A stretch of 64,000 nucleotides of DNA from Aquatica leii (lineage: Eukaryota; Arthropoda; Insecta; Coleoptera; Lampyridae). The notes beneath the pieces are model-generated. The model searched no databases and was not told the origin of the DNA. It saw nothing but the letters and a program-made list of their open reading frames with translations. Below, piece by piece: positions 47,432 through 58,073 of the stretch. Location: positions 7,218,001-7,282,000 of the forward strand of contig CM069435.1 of the NCBI GenBank assembly GCA_035610365.1, read 5' to 3'. The position numbers were made by a program, and so were the translations under genes. Numbering within the stretch: the first letter of the stretch is position 1; each line of letters starts with the position of its first letter.

Positions 47432-48189
47432 CTATATTTGTTTAGAAATGTTTACTTGACCTGGAAAAATTGTCTTGCACTTTCTCCCCTTGTCTTCAAC
47501 AGTGGGCTCGGGTAGTTTTCCTAAAATATCGCATTGATTTATGGTAGCAATGTCATTTTCTACAGGATAAAAACAGTCTTCTCATCATTGGCAGTCTTAT
47601 AACATTGTATTTCATATTCTTCTGATGATAAAATTTCTAGAATTTTAGCTACATATCTATACGTAGTCGTCGATCTTTTACCAGTTAGCTTTAATCTTAC
47701 AAGTACAAAATCTCCCAAATTGAGATCTTTGGGTTCGAAGATTTCAATGTCTTCCTGTTCAAATACCGTGAAGTCAATATTGTCTCCAGTGCTACCACTT
47801 TCCACCCAGTCTTCAAGGTCCTGTGAGGAAGAGCCTGAATCTATGTCTTGTTTTTGATGTTTTGTTTTTTTTAGCCATCATCTGTTTCCTTTCTTGTTTT
47901 TCTCGTTCCTTCTCCATTTTGAGCCTCTCGCATTCTTCGTGATACTCTACCCATTTATCAGATGTAATAACACTTGGTGTGTATTTTTTTTCTCCTTCCT
48001 TAAGTCAGTATTATTTTCTTTAGGATAAAGAAGTACATTATAAAATACTTTTGAACATATTGTTTTTTGAACGAAGCAAATATTACGTGTTACTTGTGCT
48101 ACCCTTTCTGGACGAGATGTAGTAGCCAATGCAGTATTACTATCATTTGATGTGGCCGGAACTTCTTGCGGTTTATCAACTGGGAGCAT
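47432..48189 (-). pseudogene. frameshifted C-terminal extension of the Tigger transposase
   Basis: Continues the transposase in other frames: LPVDKPQEVPATSNDSN (48190-48130), a lysine/glutamate-rich coiled stretch HEECERLKMEKEREKQERKQ (about 47930-47870), an acidic stretch (about 47850-47800), then DLNLGDFVLVRLKLTGKRST and YRYVAKILEI (a small beta-rich domain), ending near 47432. At least four single-base frame changes separate these pieces. An intron cannot explain all of them, so post-insertion decay is likeliest, though sequencing indels in homopolymers are possible. Confidence 0.75.
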
Positions 48190-48194
48190 ATCAG

Positions 48195-49703
48195 TTAAAT
48201 GCTAGCATCTAGAGGAGATACTGGAGGAGTTTGGAGATCATTTTCAAGTGCAGGATCCTCGCTCACTAACTTTGGTAAGCTTTCTACATCACTTGCAATT
48301 TGATGCCAAAAATTGTATAAACTCTTATCCTCAGTATTACCTTCCCATTCGTAATGTCGTCTTTTTGTTTGCTTGAATTCATCTAGCAAAACCACATCAA
48401 TCTTTGATTCTAGGTACTTCAAACAATCTGCAGCTACTGCGTCAATATCTCGGGTTTCGTATGTTCCGGGTTTCCTCAGAATAATTTTACTATAATCCAC
48501 ATTATTAGATGAAAAAGGATAAAAGCTTGTTGCTCTAAATCCTGATATTATATTTGATGTCATTTTTGGATCTTCAATCAACTGAGACAGTATCATGGGC
48601 AAATTTAATTTGGTGATCTCTTGACCATTGTTCTCTATCTTATATTTTCGCACAATATTCTTCCACTTTTTCTTTAAAGCCGCAAACACAGCGACATCCA
48701 ACGGTTGAAGGATGTGAGTAGCATTAGGGACCAGTGCTATTAGTATTACTTTGTTTTCTCTGCAGAACTTACTTAAATGGAGAGTCAGATGAGATGCGTG
48801 TCCATCTAAAAAGATGATAACGGGTAACTCGATTTGAGACTCCTTAAGGTGTGGTACAAAGACGTTGGAGAAGTATTCGTAGAAACATTTTGCAGTCCTC
48901 CAGCCTTTTTCACTTTTGCCAATCCCCCAACCCTTAGGAGCTATTTTAGACACAGCAGATGGAATCCGGTCATATTTAAAGATTGTTAACGGAGGAACGA
49001 ATTTTCCTGCTGCATTAACTGTGACCAGTGTTGTTACATTTTCCTTGTCTGATGATAGTCGTTCATCGTAGACATGTTTTCCTTGTAATCCAATAACAGT
49101 ACCACTTTTTGGAGCTAAACAGAAACATTTTTCATCCATATTAAAAATCCTGTGTGGATTTTCTAATACACTGGTGGTATTAATTTTGCTTAAACTTGTT
49201 TGAATTTCGTCAAACCACTTGCGGATTTTCTCTTCAGTTACTGCACCTCTTCCACCGTGAATGTATTCGGCTTTCTTTTGGGAAAGTTGTTTATGGCGAT
49301 TAAGGAAGCTGTAATACCATTTTTTTCCCGGACGATCGTTGACGAAAGGAGTTTTAATATTTGCTTCTCGTACCAATTTTTGTACTGAAGTCAGTAACCC
49401 GTCTTTATCAATTGGAAATCCCATTTTCGCACAAGCAAGTATCCATTCAAACAACTGGTTTTCAGTATCTTTTCCCAAGTGAGCCTCGAATCCGCAGTGT
49501 CTTGAATTTCTTGGAGACTTTCCTGATACTTTATTACGCAAAGTAGTTTTTGGTATATCAAATTCACGACTTGCTTTGGCAATAGATATTCCGCCAGAAC
49601 TGGCATTTAAGGCAAGATTAAGTTTTGTAGGAGAATACTGAAATTTTGCCTTTCCCAGCTTTTCTACTCGGCCTTTATGGGTTTTATTCAGTGCTTTTGG
49701 CAT
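48195..49703 (-). CDS. pogo/Tigger-like transposase, intact 502-codon core frame
   Basis: Cut-and-paste transposase acting in the nucleus. N-terminal psq-type HTH at about residues 25-75 (SIAKASREFDIPKTTLRNKV); CENP-B-type HTH at about 90-150 (AKMGFPIDKDG and KWYYSFLNRHKQLSQKK); DDE_1 nuclease at about 190-370. The catalytic positions are D in FNMDEKCF, D in IFLDGHASHL and D in ILQPLDVAVF, a complete DDD triad; GFRATSFYPF follows. The ATG at 49703 opens MPKALNKTHKGR, typical of insect members. The frame stops at 48195 just past SPLDASI. Similar proteins continue, and the expected continuation is present but frameshifted (next entry). Perfect TIRs and an open frame suggest recent activity, but a truncated C-terminus may matter. 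Confidence 0.95.
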   Translation of the reverse strand: MPKALNKTHKGRVEKLGKAKFQYSPTKLNLALNASSGGISIAKASREFDIPKTTLRNKVSGKSPRNSRHCGFEAHLGKDTENQLFEWILACAKMGFPIDKDGLLTSVQKLVREANIKTPFVNDRPGKKWYYSFLNRHKQLSQKKAEYIHGGRGAVTEEKIRKWFDEIQTSLSKINTTSVLENPHRIFNMDEKCFCLAPKSGTVIGLQGKHVYDERLSSDKENVTTLVTVNAAGKFVPPLTIFKYDRIPSAVSKIAPKGWGIGKSEKGWRTAKCFYEYFSNVFVPHLKESQIELPVIIFLDGHASHLTLHLSKFCRENKVILIALVPNATHILQPLDVAVFAALKKKWKNIVRKYKIENNGQEITKLNLPMILSQLIEDPKMTSNIISGFRATSFYPFSSNNVDYSKIILRKPGTYETRDIDAVAADCLKYLESKIDVVLLDEFKQTKRRHYEWEGNTEDKSLYNFWHQIASDVESLPKLVSEDPALENDLQTPPVSPLDASI

Positions 49704-50249
49704 TTTAACTGAAAGAAATATTACACATTTATGTAAATATATTACAATAGGTATTTATTTAAACAAAAAAGTAAACTGGCCAAAAGTAGTTTTTGCTTAT
49801 CTACTTATGGCCAGCAGGATGGCCATAAGTGGGTAACTAGTGAATTATTGATTCCACTAACGGCCACTGTCATTATACAAATATCATACTGTTAAGTGTA
49901 ACGAACAATAAAAAATATTCAACAAAAAATATCTGCTTACCTTAATTACAGACTCCAGTGCTGAAAAAAAACCGTTAGTAGGAGATTCAAAACGATGATT
50001 TAAGATCACTTTCTTAACAAAAGTCGTTATTTTTCTTCACACATGCAAGACACTACTACTCGAACTGCTGCAATAAAGCTAATATGCAGCTTAGATAAAT
50101 TTCTGTCACTGTACCGATTTAATATTGACTGAAATGACATTTTAGCAGCTACAAGGTCATTGGTAGATAGACACCATGTTTATTATTCAACCAATTATAG
50201 TAGACTGGCCATAAGCAGGGTAATGGCCATAAGTGGTGCCTCTACCCTA

Positions 50250-51809
50250 CTATTTTTTTTACCGAGAAATTAAAAAAAATTATTTTTACGAAATATTTAA
50301 CTTGTTCTTTTGAGTTTATTATCCATCGGACAAAGAAAGCTTAAACTTTGAAGTTGTAATATATTGATCAGTATAAAACGGTTAAATTTAAACGATTTGT
50401 TTTTAATATTGTTTTTTTAATTTATTGTATTTGTCAATCTATTACGTAAAGTAGTGTAACCTTCAAAAAATCTCAAACAAAGAATATTTATGTAAAGGTA
50501 TGCCGACAAATACATTAGTTTCAGCATATATAAAAACAAACATTAATGTAAAATAATAATTGCCACTAATAAATACCTCATACTGTTATTTACACTGTGT
50601 ATCTGCTAGATACTATTTCTCAAAAACGTACTGCGCTTTATTTATCTTTTGAAACGGTATGTTCAAGTTATATAAAATTGCACTCAAACAATAGTACTTT
50701 AAAGAAAATATGTACACAACATAATTTTTCAATCAAAACACTTCGTTTCATATCGTATACTCCACGAGTTCTGGGAGTTGAAAAATAGTCAAGTTTAAAC
50801 ATGAAACTTTCTTATAGTTTACATAACCTATTTAATGAATACTTAACTGAAGTAACTTGAAGTCATTGTTTTTTTTTTAAACCTAACTTATAATTAAGTA
50901 ATTTCTTTCAAGCACTTTAAAACTAAAACTGATGATACTGAATGCATTTATAACAAAGTTTTATAATGTCCTGCATCTTTTAGAACAGTACATTATAAAA
51001 GACATTTATTACTAGAGAAAAAGAATATTGAACAATTCTTCATATTTGAAAACTCTACATTCGTATTTTATTTAACACGGCTAAGATACATAAAGTTTCA
51101 TTAGACCCAGCGTGCCGTCAAATATTTTACATTTAGATTTATTTATGTACGATATACTTTTCTGCTCGTTTTGTTTAATATACGAAAAGTTACTGTATAG
51201 TCGTTAACAAACGTATTTAATCTTCTGGTTTAATCGTTTTATAATATTTCTTTGTGTTTTTCTCTTACTCTTGCTTTATGCTTTTTGTTAAAGTTGCCAA
51301 CGTAGTTATTAGCAATCGTATTAATTCTTAATTTTTGCAGCTGAAGCTAAAAATTATCACTTAAAATATATTATATAAAAATTAACTATTACTAATTAAA
51401 ATATACTCTGTGACATAAAAGATATAACAGCAAGGCGTTAGAAATTTTGGAACAAACTTGGCAGAAATGTTTAAATAGTCAAATGTAGTAATTGATCAAA
51501 TTTCAGAGAAATTAAACAAAAGATAAAGACATCTTTATTAACCTTTATTTTACCAACTCTTAAAAAGTTGTTCAATTTAAGTTATATTAAGATATACATA
51601 TGTATACTAACGCTAGATAAGCACTCAGGGGAAGTTAGCCATAAATTTTCATCCATAGATTTCTACCGAGCGCGCACCGAACGCACGCTCTTATTTTCAA
51701 GGTAAAAGATGAGTTTCTTGAGAAAATTTCTTAGTAAATCGATAGTATAAATAGTAGACCACAAAACAATTAAATAGTTGCTACAATACTTTTCTTTCGG
51801 AATTAATAA
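50250..51809. other. no recognisable gene
   Basis: AT-rich; no domain or repeat termini seen. Confidence 0.5.
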
Positions 51810-52195
51810 ATCATAATTTCAAAGAAATCGTTGCGCGTCTTCACATAAAATTTTTTCTAACTCAAAAAGTATGTTTTTTATTTTAATAATTTTTTTGCAA
51901 TAGATAAATGGATCTATAATCAACACAATATTAAATAATTGGAGGGGTGTTTTTGTTTAAAGGAAATTAACAATTTCAAAGTTGAGCCATAACTTTTCAC
52001 CGTATTCGTCACGCGTCTACGCCTAAAAAGCTTTCTAACTCAAAAGGTATGTTTTTTATTTTGATAATTTTCTTGCAATAAATGAATGGATCTATAATTA
52101 ACGCAATATCAAATAATTGAAGGGGCGTTTTTTGTTTAAAGCAAATTATTCAATTTCAAAGTTCAGCCATAACGATTCACCGTAACGTTGAATAG
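51810..52195. repeat. tandem repeat, period about 175 bases
   Basis: About two units: CTAACTCAAAAAGTATG at 51859 recurs as CTAACTCAAAAGGTATG at 52034. Flanking parts (AATGGATCTATAAT, AATTCAATTTCAAAGTT-like blocks) recur in the same order. Confidence 0.8.
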
Positions 52196-52312
52196 TAGCC
52201 CTTTGTAAAGAAAGACATTCTGGATAAAATCATTCTGTTAGGATAATGACAAATTGGTAGATACATAATAGGTGTAGATCGTTTAGTGAGTAACTCAAGG
52301 GCTACTGACATA

Positions 52313-53628
52313 TACTGACAGTAAAATTGCACCTAGACACCTAGAAGTTGTTGAACGATTTTATCGAAATTTTCAGGAAACGTCTATTTTCATGAAACAA
52401 AGTGATTAAAATTTAAAAACAAAACAACAAAAGCTCAAAAAGTTTTTTCAATAATGAATTGCTCCGACACCATTTGTAATGCACTTATTTAGACGTCTTG
52501 GCATGCTATCAATCAAGTGATCTATAGCTGCTTGTGGTATATCGTCCCACTCTTCTAGAATCCGTAGCTGGAGATCGTGTAAGTTATCTGGAGGGTGTGG
52601 TAAATTACCCAGTCGCCTACCAATCATATCCCATACATGTTCAGTGGGCGAAAAATCAGGCGACCGAGCAGGCCATGAGAGGACGGCAATGTTAGCTTCT
52701 TCCAAAAACCATTTTGTCGCTCTTGCCGTATGAGGGCGCGCATTATCCTGCTGGAAAATGAGATTTTGCAGCCCCTGAATATATAGTTGTAGCATATTCG
52801 CAATGTAACTAGCTGCGTTTAGGTTGCCGTCAATAAAGACCAAGGGTCATCTGCACTCCATATCGTAACTCCTTGAGTAAGGGCTGTGTTGTTCCACAAA
52901 AATGTTGGATTTTTACGATCTCCACGCATCCGTCTGACCCTCCTACGACCATCGTGGGCCCGCAAGCAAAATCGGGATTCGTCACTAAACACAATTTGAT
53001 GCCATTGTTGTGCCCAATTAACCCTTTCGTTGGTCCACTTTAGTCTGCGTAGACGGTGAAGTGCTGTAAGGGGAAGACATAAAAATGGACGATATGAACG
53101 CAACCTATAAGATCTTATCCTATACCTCTCATCCAATCATTTGCAATTAATCGAGTTGTTGAAAGTCTGTCTCTTATGGCCAAAACTCTTAAGTGACGTT
53201 CTTCGCGATCTGTAGTCCTCCGAGGACCATTTAGACCAATATCTCAATACCGAGGAAACATTTGGGTTTACACGACGAGCAATTTCTCTTAGCGAAAGTC
53301 CGGCCTCTCTCATACCAATTATACGGCCACGTTCAAAATTATTTAATTGGACAAAATGTTGATGTTGACGTACTCTCGGCATTGTTATCAAGTTCAGAAT
53401 GAAATTGTGAACAAACAACAAAAATTTGCAAACTTGAGAATTACTAAATGGTCTACTACTTCAAATTTATTGTTACTATGGAAACAAAAGGAAAAAAAAA
53501 AAACTACTGGCTAGATTTTATTTTAAATTTTAATCATCACTTTGTTTCAGGAAAATAGACGTTTCCTAAAAATTTTAATAAAATCGTTCAACAAGTTCTA
53601 GGTGTTGCAGTTTTTCTGGAAGTCAGTA
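52313..53628 (-). mobile_element. Tc1-like transposon with long TIRs
   Basis: The ends TACTGACAG (52313) and GTCAGTA (53628) are flanked by TA (52311-52312, 53629-53630). The inverted repeats extend about 110 bases inward, with landmarks GGAAACGTCTATTTTC on the left (52378) and its complement on the right (53554-53569). One transposase lies on the minus strand. Confidence 0.9.
52448..53382 (-). pseudogene. Tc1-family DD34E transposase, one or two frame breaks
   Basis: ATG at 53382 opens MPRVRQHQHFVQLNNFERGR; the first HTH continues IIGMREAGLSLREIARRVN. A break near 53137 is followed by WTNERVNWAQQWHQIVFSDE (first catalytic D), and a second break near 52835 by GLQNLIFQQDNARPHTARAT (second D) and SPDFSPTEHVWDMIGRRL (E). 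Counting from QQDN to PTE gives 34 intervening residues, DD34E. The stop at 52448 follows CITNGVGAIHY. The catalytic residues survive but the frame is interrupted, so the copy is recently dead. Confidence 0.95.
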
Positions 53629-53749
53629 TAATTACTTCATAACCGAAGTTACATAACCCGACGGTAACGGTTTTAAATTATTTAATAACCGAACTAAATT
53701 TAGTTACTATACGATTTATGATTACAAGTAATTACATTCTCTTCGTGTT

Positions 53750-55290
53750 CTTTTGGCACACTTTACACCTTCCTTGTGTTGTTGAAACTGAGGAATGTTT
53801 AATTCCATCGTACCTTACATCACAAGGAACTCCACGGCTTTCTGAATTCTCTCGCGTTTGTAGGTCCTAAGGTTTTTTCGTTACCAATAAACAAAGTACC
53901 GCCTCCTGCGAATATATTTTTGTTTTTGTTTATTTTGCAATGCACCCTCCAAGCCGTAACCGTAGCCACATTCAAAGCATTTATGAATAAAGACCAGTAC
54001 CACTTTTTGCCTCGTATCATCGGTTGATATGACTACAAAAGTCTATTTAGCAAGTCAACACCGCCTATTCCTTTATTATATGATGTGATTAGATGTGGTT
54101 GTGAAACATGTTCACTTCCACTTTTTACACGTCGTTGCACCTGTGCGACCGGCTGATGTGTTTCCAAATTACTACCTATTGTCACAGTTGCGTTATCCTG
54201 CCATCTAGCAAAGTAAACATTTCTATCGCAACAAAAATCAAAATTTCTCCTTCCTTTTTTCTTCAAATCCTTACTGCTGATCATCTTCTCTACCGCTTTT
54301 ACAGTGCGATTTTCCCTAACTGTGCCCATAGCTCGAAGGTTACATTTGGTAAGTTTAGTCAGTAGATCGTAACTGGTGAAAAAATTATCAAAGAAAAGCT
54401 GATGTTTTGATGCCTCCGAATTGTTTACTGTAATTTTCACCATTTTCATGATCATTTGAAGGAACTGTGTCTTTTCCGTGATAAAGTATCAGATGGTAAG
54501 GATAACCGTCATTTCCACACAGGCCCCATATTTTATATCCAAATCTGATTGGTTTGCCTCTAATAAACATTTTTGCACTATGCCGACTATAGTACGGAAC
54601 CATTGATTCGTCCGCGCTTAGCAATTAGTGAAAAATTCCAAATTGTAGAAGATTTTTATTCAAAACCGAATAAAGTGTTGCAATTCTACTCATTTCATCT
54701 GATTGCACGAGGTTTTCGTTATCAGCAAAATGTATATATTTCTTTCTATCAAAATATCTATTTCTACTCATTGTTTTAGATACAATAGACATACCTAAAT
54801 CAGGTTGTGTAGACCAATAATGATGTTCTTCTGAAACAGTGTGGTACCCGAAAAGTAATAGTATCTCAAGAAAATTACTAATGTCTTTTTGGAAAACACT
54901 AAAGCTACTATTATTTTTGTCCCTTCATGCATACTAAATAGTTTGTTTTACAATGAAGTTCAGGATGTTGATAGAAAATATTTTTTGACAAATATCATAA
55001 GGTGAGGTACCTTTTAGGTTAAACAAACTTTCGGAAAGAATTATTTCAGATGTGGAAATGACTTTATCAAACTTGTAATTAGGCTTCCAGAGAAGTAAAT
55101 CCTTTTTTTGTTTCTTACCTACTTGCTTTGTTTCTTCAACTTCTTCATCCAAATCTATATCTTCTTCAATTTCCAATTTGCCTGCTGGTTCAAATCATCC
55201 GGTTCATCACCAATTTCTTTAACATCGCTGTCTTGATTTGCAGAATTCGCAGCATTTGGCGGCAGTAGTAACCTTCCTCCCGTTGAGAAT
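53750..55290 (-). pseudogene. piggyBac-like transposase pseudogene (copy 5)
   Basis: On the minus strand: acidic N-terminus EIEEDIDLDEEVEETKQ (about 55170); ISFNL-like block; HYWSTQPDLGMSIVSKTMSR (about 54830); LSADESMVPYYSRHSAKMFI with the first catalytic D; RFGYKIWGLCGNDGYPYHLI; HQLFFDNFFTSYDLLTKL with the second D; FARWQDNATVTIGSN; SYNKGIGGVDLLNRLL with the last D region; IRGKKWYWSLFINALNVATV; and a partial C-terminal GRCKVCQKNTKR. All three catalytic regions are present. Frame breaks fall at about 54960, 54630, 54450 and 54030. No TTAA termini were assigned. Confidence 0.85.
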
Positions 55291-55348
55291 TTTTTTTTAA
55301 GTTTTCCTACTAAATACTATATAATGTTTTATATTCACTGTTTCCTCG

Positions 55349-56440
55349 CTACTGCGCTCTTTTAAGCTCATAGAATTTATTAACCTTATAATTTTCTATG
55401 TGATTTTTCAAAAATCTCAAATGTTTTATTATCTCAGGATTCTCTGCAATTACATCATGTTCCAGGTTTATTTTTGATTGTAATATTTTACTGTAGTTGA
55501 TATTTTTAGGATTGAAGGGGTATAATCCGCAAGCTTTAAAGGCGTTTTGTAAAATTTTCCAACGCAATTTTAAGGACTGGTGCAAAGTTATCCTGTTTGA
55601 AAGCTTTACGTCTATTTTCACTTCTCCACTGCTAGATATTTTTCTTCAACTATTTTTTAGGGATCTGAAAAGTCCCACATCAAGCGATTGAAAATATATG
55701 TGTGGAATTGGGTTAAAGCCTAACAAGAATGATGTTTTTTTCTGCAAAAATCACTAAGGAGCGCAGTTAAGTAATATTTGTGGCTACAGGTAGAAAAGAT
55801 TGGTGACATATTCAAAAAATGTTTTAGAGGTCATCAAACCACTTTCTGATTTTCTAACTTTCCATCCTGAATGAATTTGGTGTATAACATGTTTTGGTAT
55901 GTTTTCATAAGGGTACATAACCATTGGGGGGAGTTACGTCATTAGATGAATTTCCTATAAAGAAAATACAAATTGTCATATTTATCTGATCCATAGAACT
56001 CAAATTAAAAATCTGACCACATATCAAGACTGTTACAGTCTTTTGCATCATCTGCGCGGTTGTAGACTGCCTTACTCCCTTTTTTGGCAAGAACGTTCTT
56101 GCCCTTTGGTGCAAGAAAACATGCTGATTCGTCTGCATTGAATCCTAGTTTCTTCTATATAGTCCAATGTTTGTTCATTCACGGTAGCCCTTGCAGAAGT
56201 GAGGTTTTAAGTCATACGTTGACTTATTGTTGGGTGTCTTTTTTAGAAACCTTCGTACCAATAACGCTCAGGCTTTTCATTAAGAAAATTGTTGAGGTTA
56301 GTACTTTATATGCGTTTATGTCGATAATACAAAAACATGTAAAAATAGATTTTTGCTATGATATTCATCCTTCAAGAAACTTCATTGCTGTTCTATCCGT
56401 TACAGTTTTTTTCTTTTCCTTATTTTGAATATCACATGTC
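55349..56440 (-). pseudogene. second pogo/Tigger-type transposase pseudogene
   Basis: Order on the minus strand: FLNEKPERYWYEGFLKRHPT-like CENP-B HTH remnant (about 56230-56290, with stops); GFNADESACFLAPKGK-like first catalytic region (about 56080-56140); a broken core; then KILQNAFKACGLYPFNPKNI and NYSKILQSKINLE (55480-55560). It differs from the intact Tigger at 47-50 kb, so it is a separate lineage. Abuts the piggyBac N-terminus at about 55290. Confidence 0.75.
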
Positions 56441-56699
56441 TAAATCATGATCACTGTCTAAATTAAGGACACTTACTACCTTTTATTAGTTAAACACTTC
56501 TACTAAGTTTAGTTCAAAATTTTTTTATCATAGAGTATGTAAATAAAGGTATCGTTTCAACAGGAAAATTTTTATAAATTTTGAAAATTACTTTTTTTTG
56601 CAACAGCTCAAATAGGACATTAGAATTTGGATTATTTTATACAAAAACGTTTTTGATTTCTGTGATAACTTTGGACGTTTTGCGCGTCATAATGTCAAA
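56441..56699. other. spacer
   Basis: No gene seen. Confidence 0.45.
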
Positions 56700-56990
56700 A
56701 AACGTCTAAATTGGTTCCTCTATTTAAGAGCTACGTTTTTTCACTAAACACATATCACAATTCAAGTGTTAGTAATTTAATTGTTATCGTCACCCATTGT
56801 ATAACAAATTTCTTAATCCACTTACATTCGCATAAAGCAACAAACTCTGTTTCATACGGACATAATACTATTGTTTATTGTCTCTTGTCTCTTCTGATAA
56901 TTGCTGAATATCATCTAATTGGTTTTTGGCCTCCTACCAAGCTTTTCCTTGTCCATAGACCGCTTTAGAAATCAGTGAGTCTAGGCCATT
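56700..56990 (-). pseudogene. possible copia-type RNase H fragment
   Basis: The minus strand reads, in shifting frames, ETEFVALCECKWIKKF, which resembles the copia RNase H motif (usually TEAEYVAL.E..KE). No neighbouring copia domain supports it. Confidence 0.35.
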
Positions 56991-57462
56991 TGCTATGTTT
57001 TTCGGTTTTATGTAGACCTCTCGTTTACCTGATATTTATTTTTTGCAAATTCATCAACTTCAAATATTTTTGACAACTGTTAAAAACGCATATTAAGTTT
57101 TTTCCACTACTATTTGTATGAGCTTTTATTATTACGTATAATAGTAGGTTGTAAATTAGCACTTTTTTAAGCGCAGGTAAATAATATTTCATTATTAGCT
57201 ACAGGCAACATATTTGCATTTTCTGATAATTTCATACCAGTTTATAACGTTTTTCGAGGTTGTCCGGTTGCTAGGTTCTACTCCTTTCTATTCACCTATC
57301 GTCCTTCTAAGTTTTGGGCGCTCATTGTTTTTTTTTATTTCTTCGTCCTATTTTTTTGTGGCCTTATTTTGGTACCCAATGCATCATTTTTTTTTTGGAA
57401 GCCTACACTCTGTTATGCGTTGTTTAAACATACCAGGCAAGTTGTTTTCTCTCTATTGGTGA

Positions 57463-57630
57463 TGACCAAACCCAAGACCAAAACAAGACCACATACGTCT
57501 TGGTCTTCAACGAGTTGGTCTTGCTTTTGGTCTTTTATTGATATCCTTAATCTCGGTCTTGCTCTTGGTCTTGAATATAAAGTTTTGGTCTTGTTCTTGG
57601 TCTTGCACGCAAGACTTTTGCAGTCTTGCG
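57463..57630. repeat. TTGGTCTTG minisatellite with an inverted first unit
   Basis: Repeats of TCTTGGTCTTG/TTTTGGTCTTG occur about eight times between 57503 and 57612. They are preceded at 57470-57490 by the complementary CCAAGACCAAAACAAGACC, and followed by a short inverted pair CGCAAGACTTTTGCAGTCTTGCG. Confidence 0.8.
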
Positions 57631-57649
57631 TTTTTAGACCGTACTATGA

Positions 57650-58069
57650 ATGAAATTTTACAATGAAAGTCAATGTTAAAAAAAAAAATTTTAATATAAT
57701 TTTGTATGGTCCAATTCCCAGTTCATCCATTTTCTTTCTATTTAATTTATTTCCGTTTTCCACGTATACTTTGTCTCCCACTTTCAATTTATGTTTTTCC
57801 CTATACCGGTCGAATATTTTTTTATTATAATCATGAGATTTTATTGTGTTCTCCATAGCAATTTTTCTATCTCTTTCCAGATCTTCTTTTGTGCATCTTA
57901 ATTTCAATTCAATTGGTAAAATATTAATATTTTCATCTCCCAAAAGGTATTTTTTGGAGCAAATTTTGTAATTGTATGTTCCGTTTCATTGTATTTTTCT
58001 ATACATTTATGGGCAATGGTAGTCCATGCTATTTTTTATCACTTTCATTTATCTTACATCTTATCTTTA
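57650..58069 (-). pseudogene. gypsy integrase, C-terminal part
   Basis: Reads EKYNETEHTITKFAPKKYLL and then NTIKSHDYNKKIFDRYREKH, LKVGDKVYVENGNKLNRKKM and DELGIGPYKI. This is the end of the integrase core and the GPY/F module. It continues the frame found at 60418-60941 once the piggyBac and one TTAA are removed. Truncated after GPYKI. Confidence 0.9.
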
Positions 58070-58073
58070 TTAA

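Larger units (their letters stand above)
47041..50247 (-). mobile_element. pogo/Tigger-type transposon with intact core transposase
   Basis: Begins GGGTAGAGGCACCACTTATG; the right end is the exact complement over 24 bases (47041-47064 and 50224-50247). TA abuts both ends (47039-47040, 50248-50249). Repeats of the form ACTTnTGGCCA recur near both termini: at 47212-47272 on the left and at 49777-49830 and 50207-50236 on the right. They are likely transposase-binding sites. The single gene runs on the minus strand. Confidence 0.95.
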
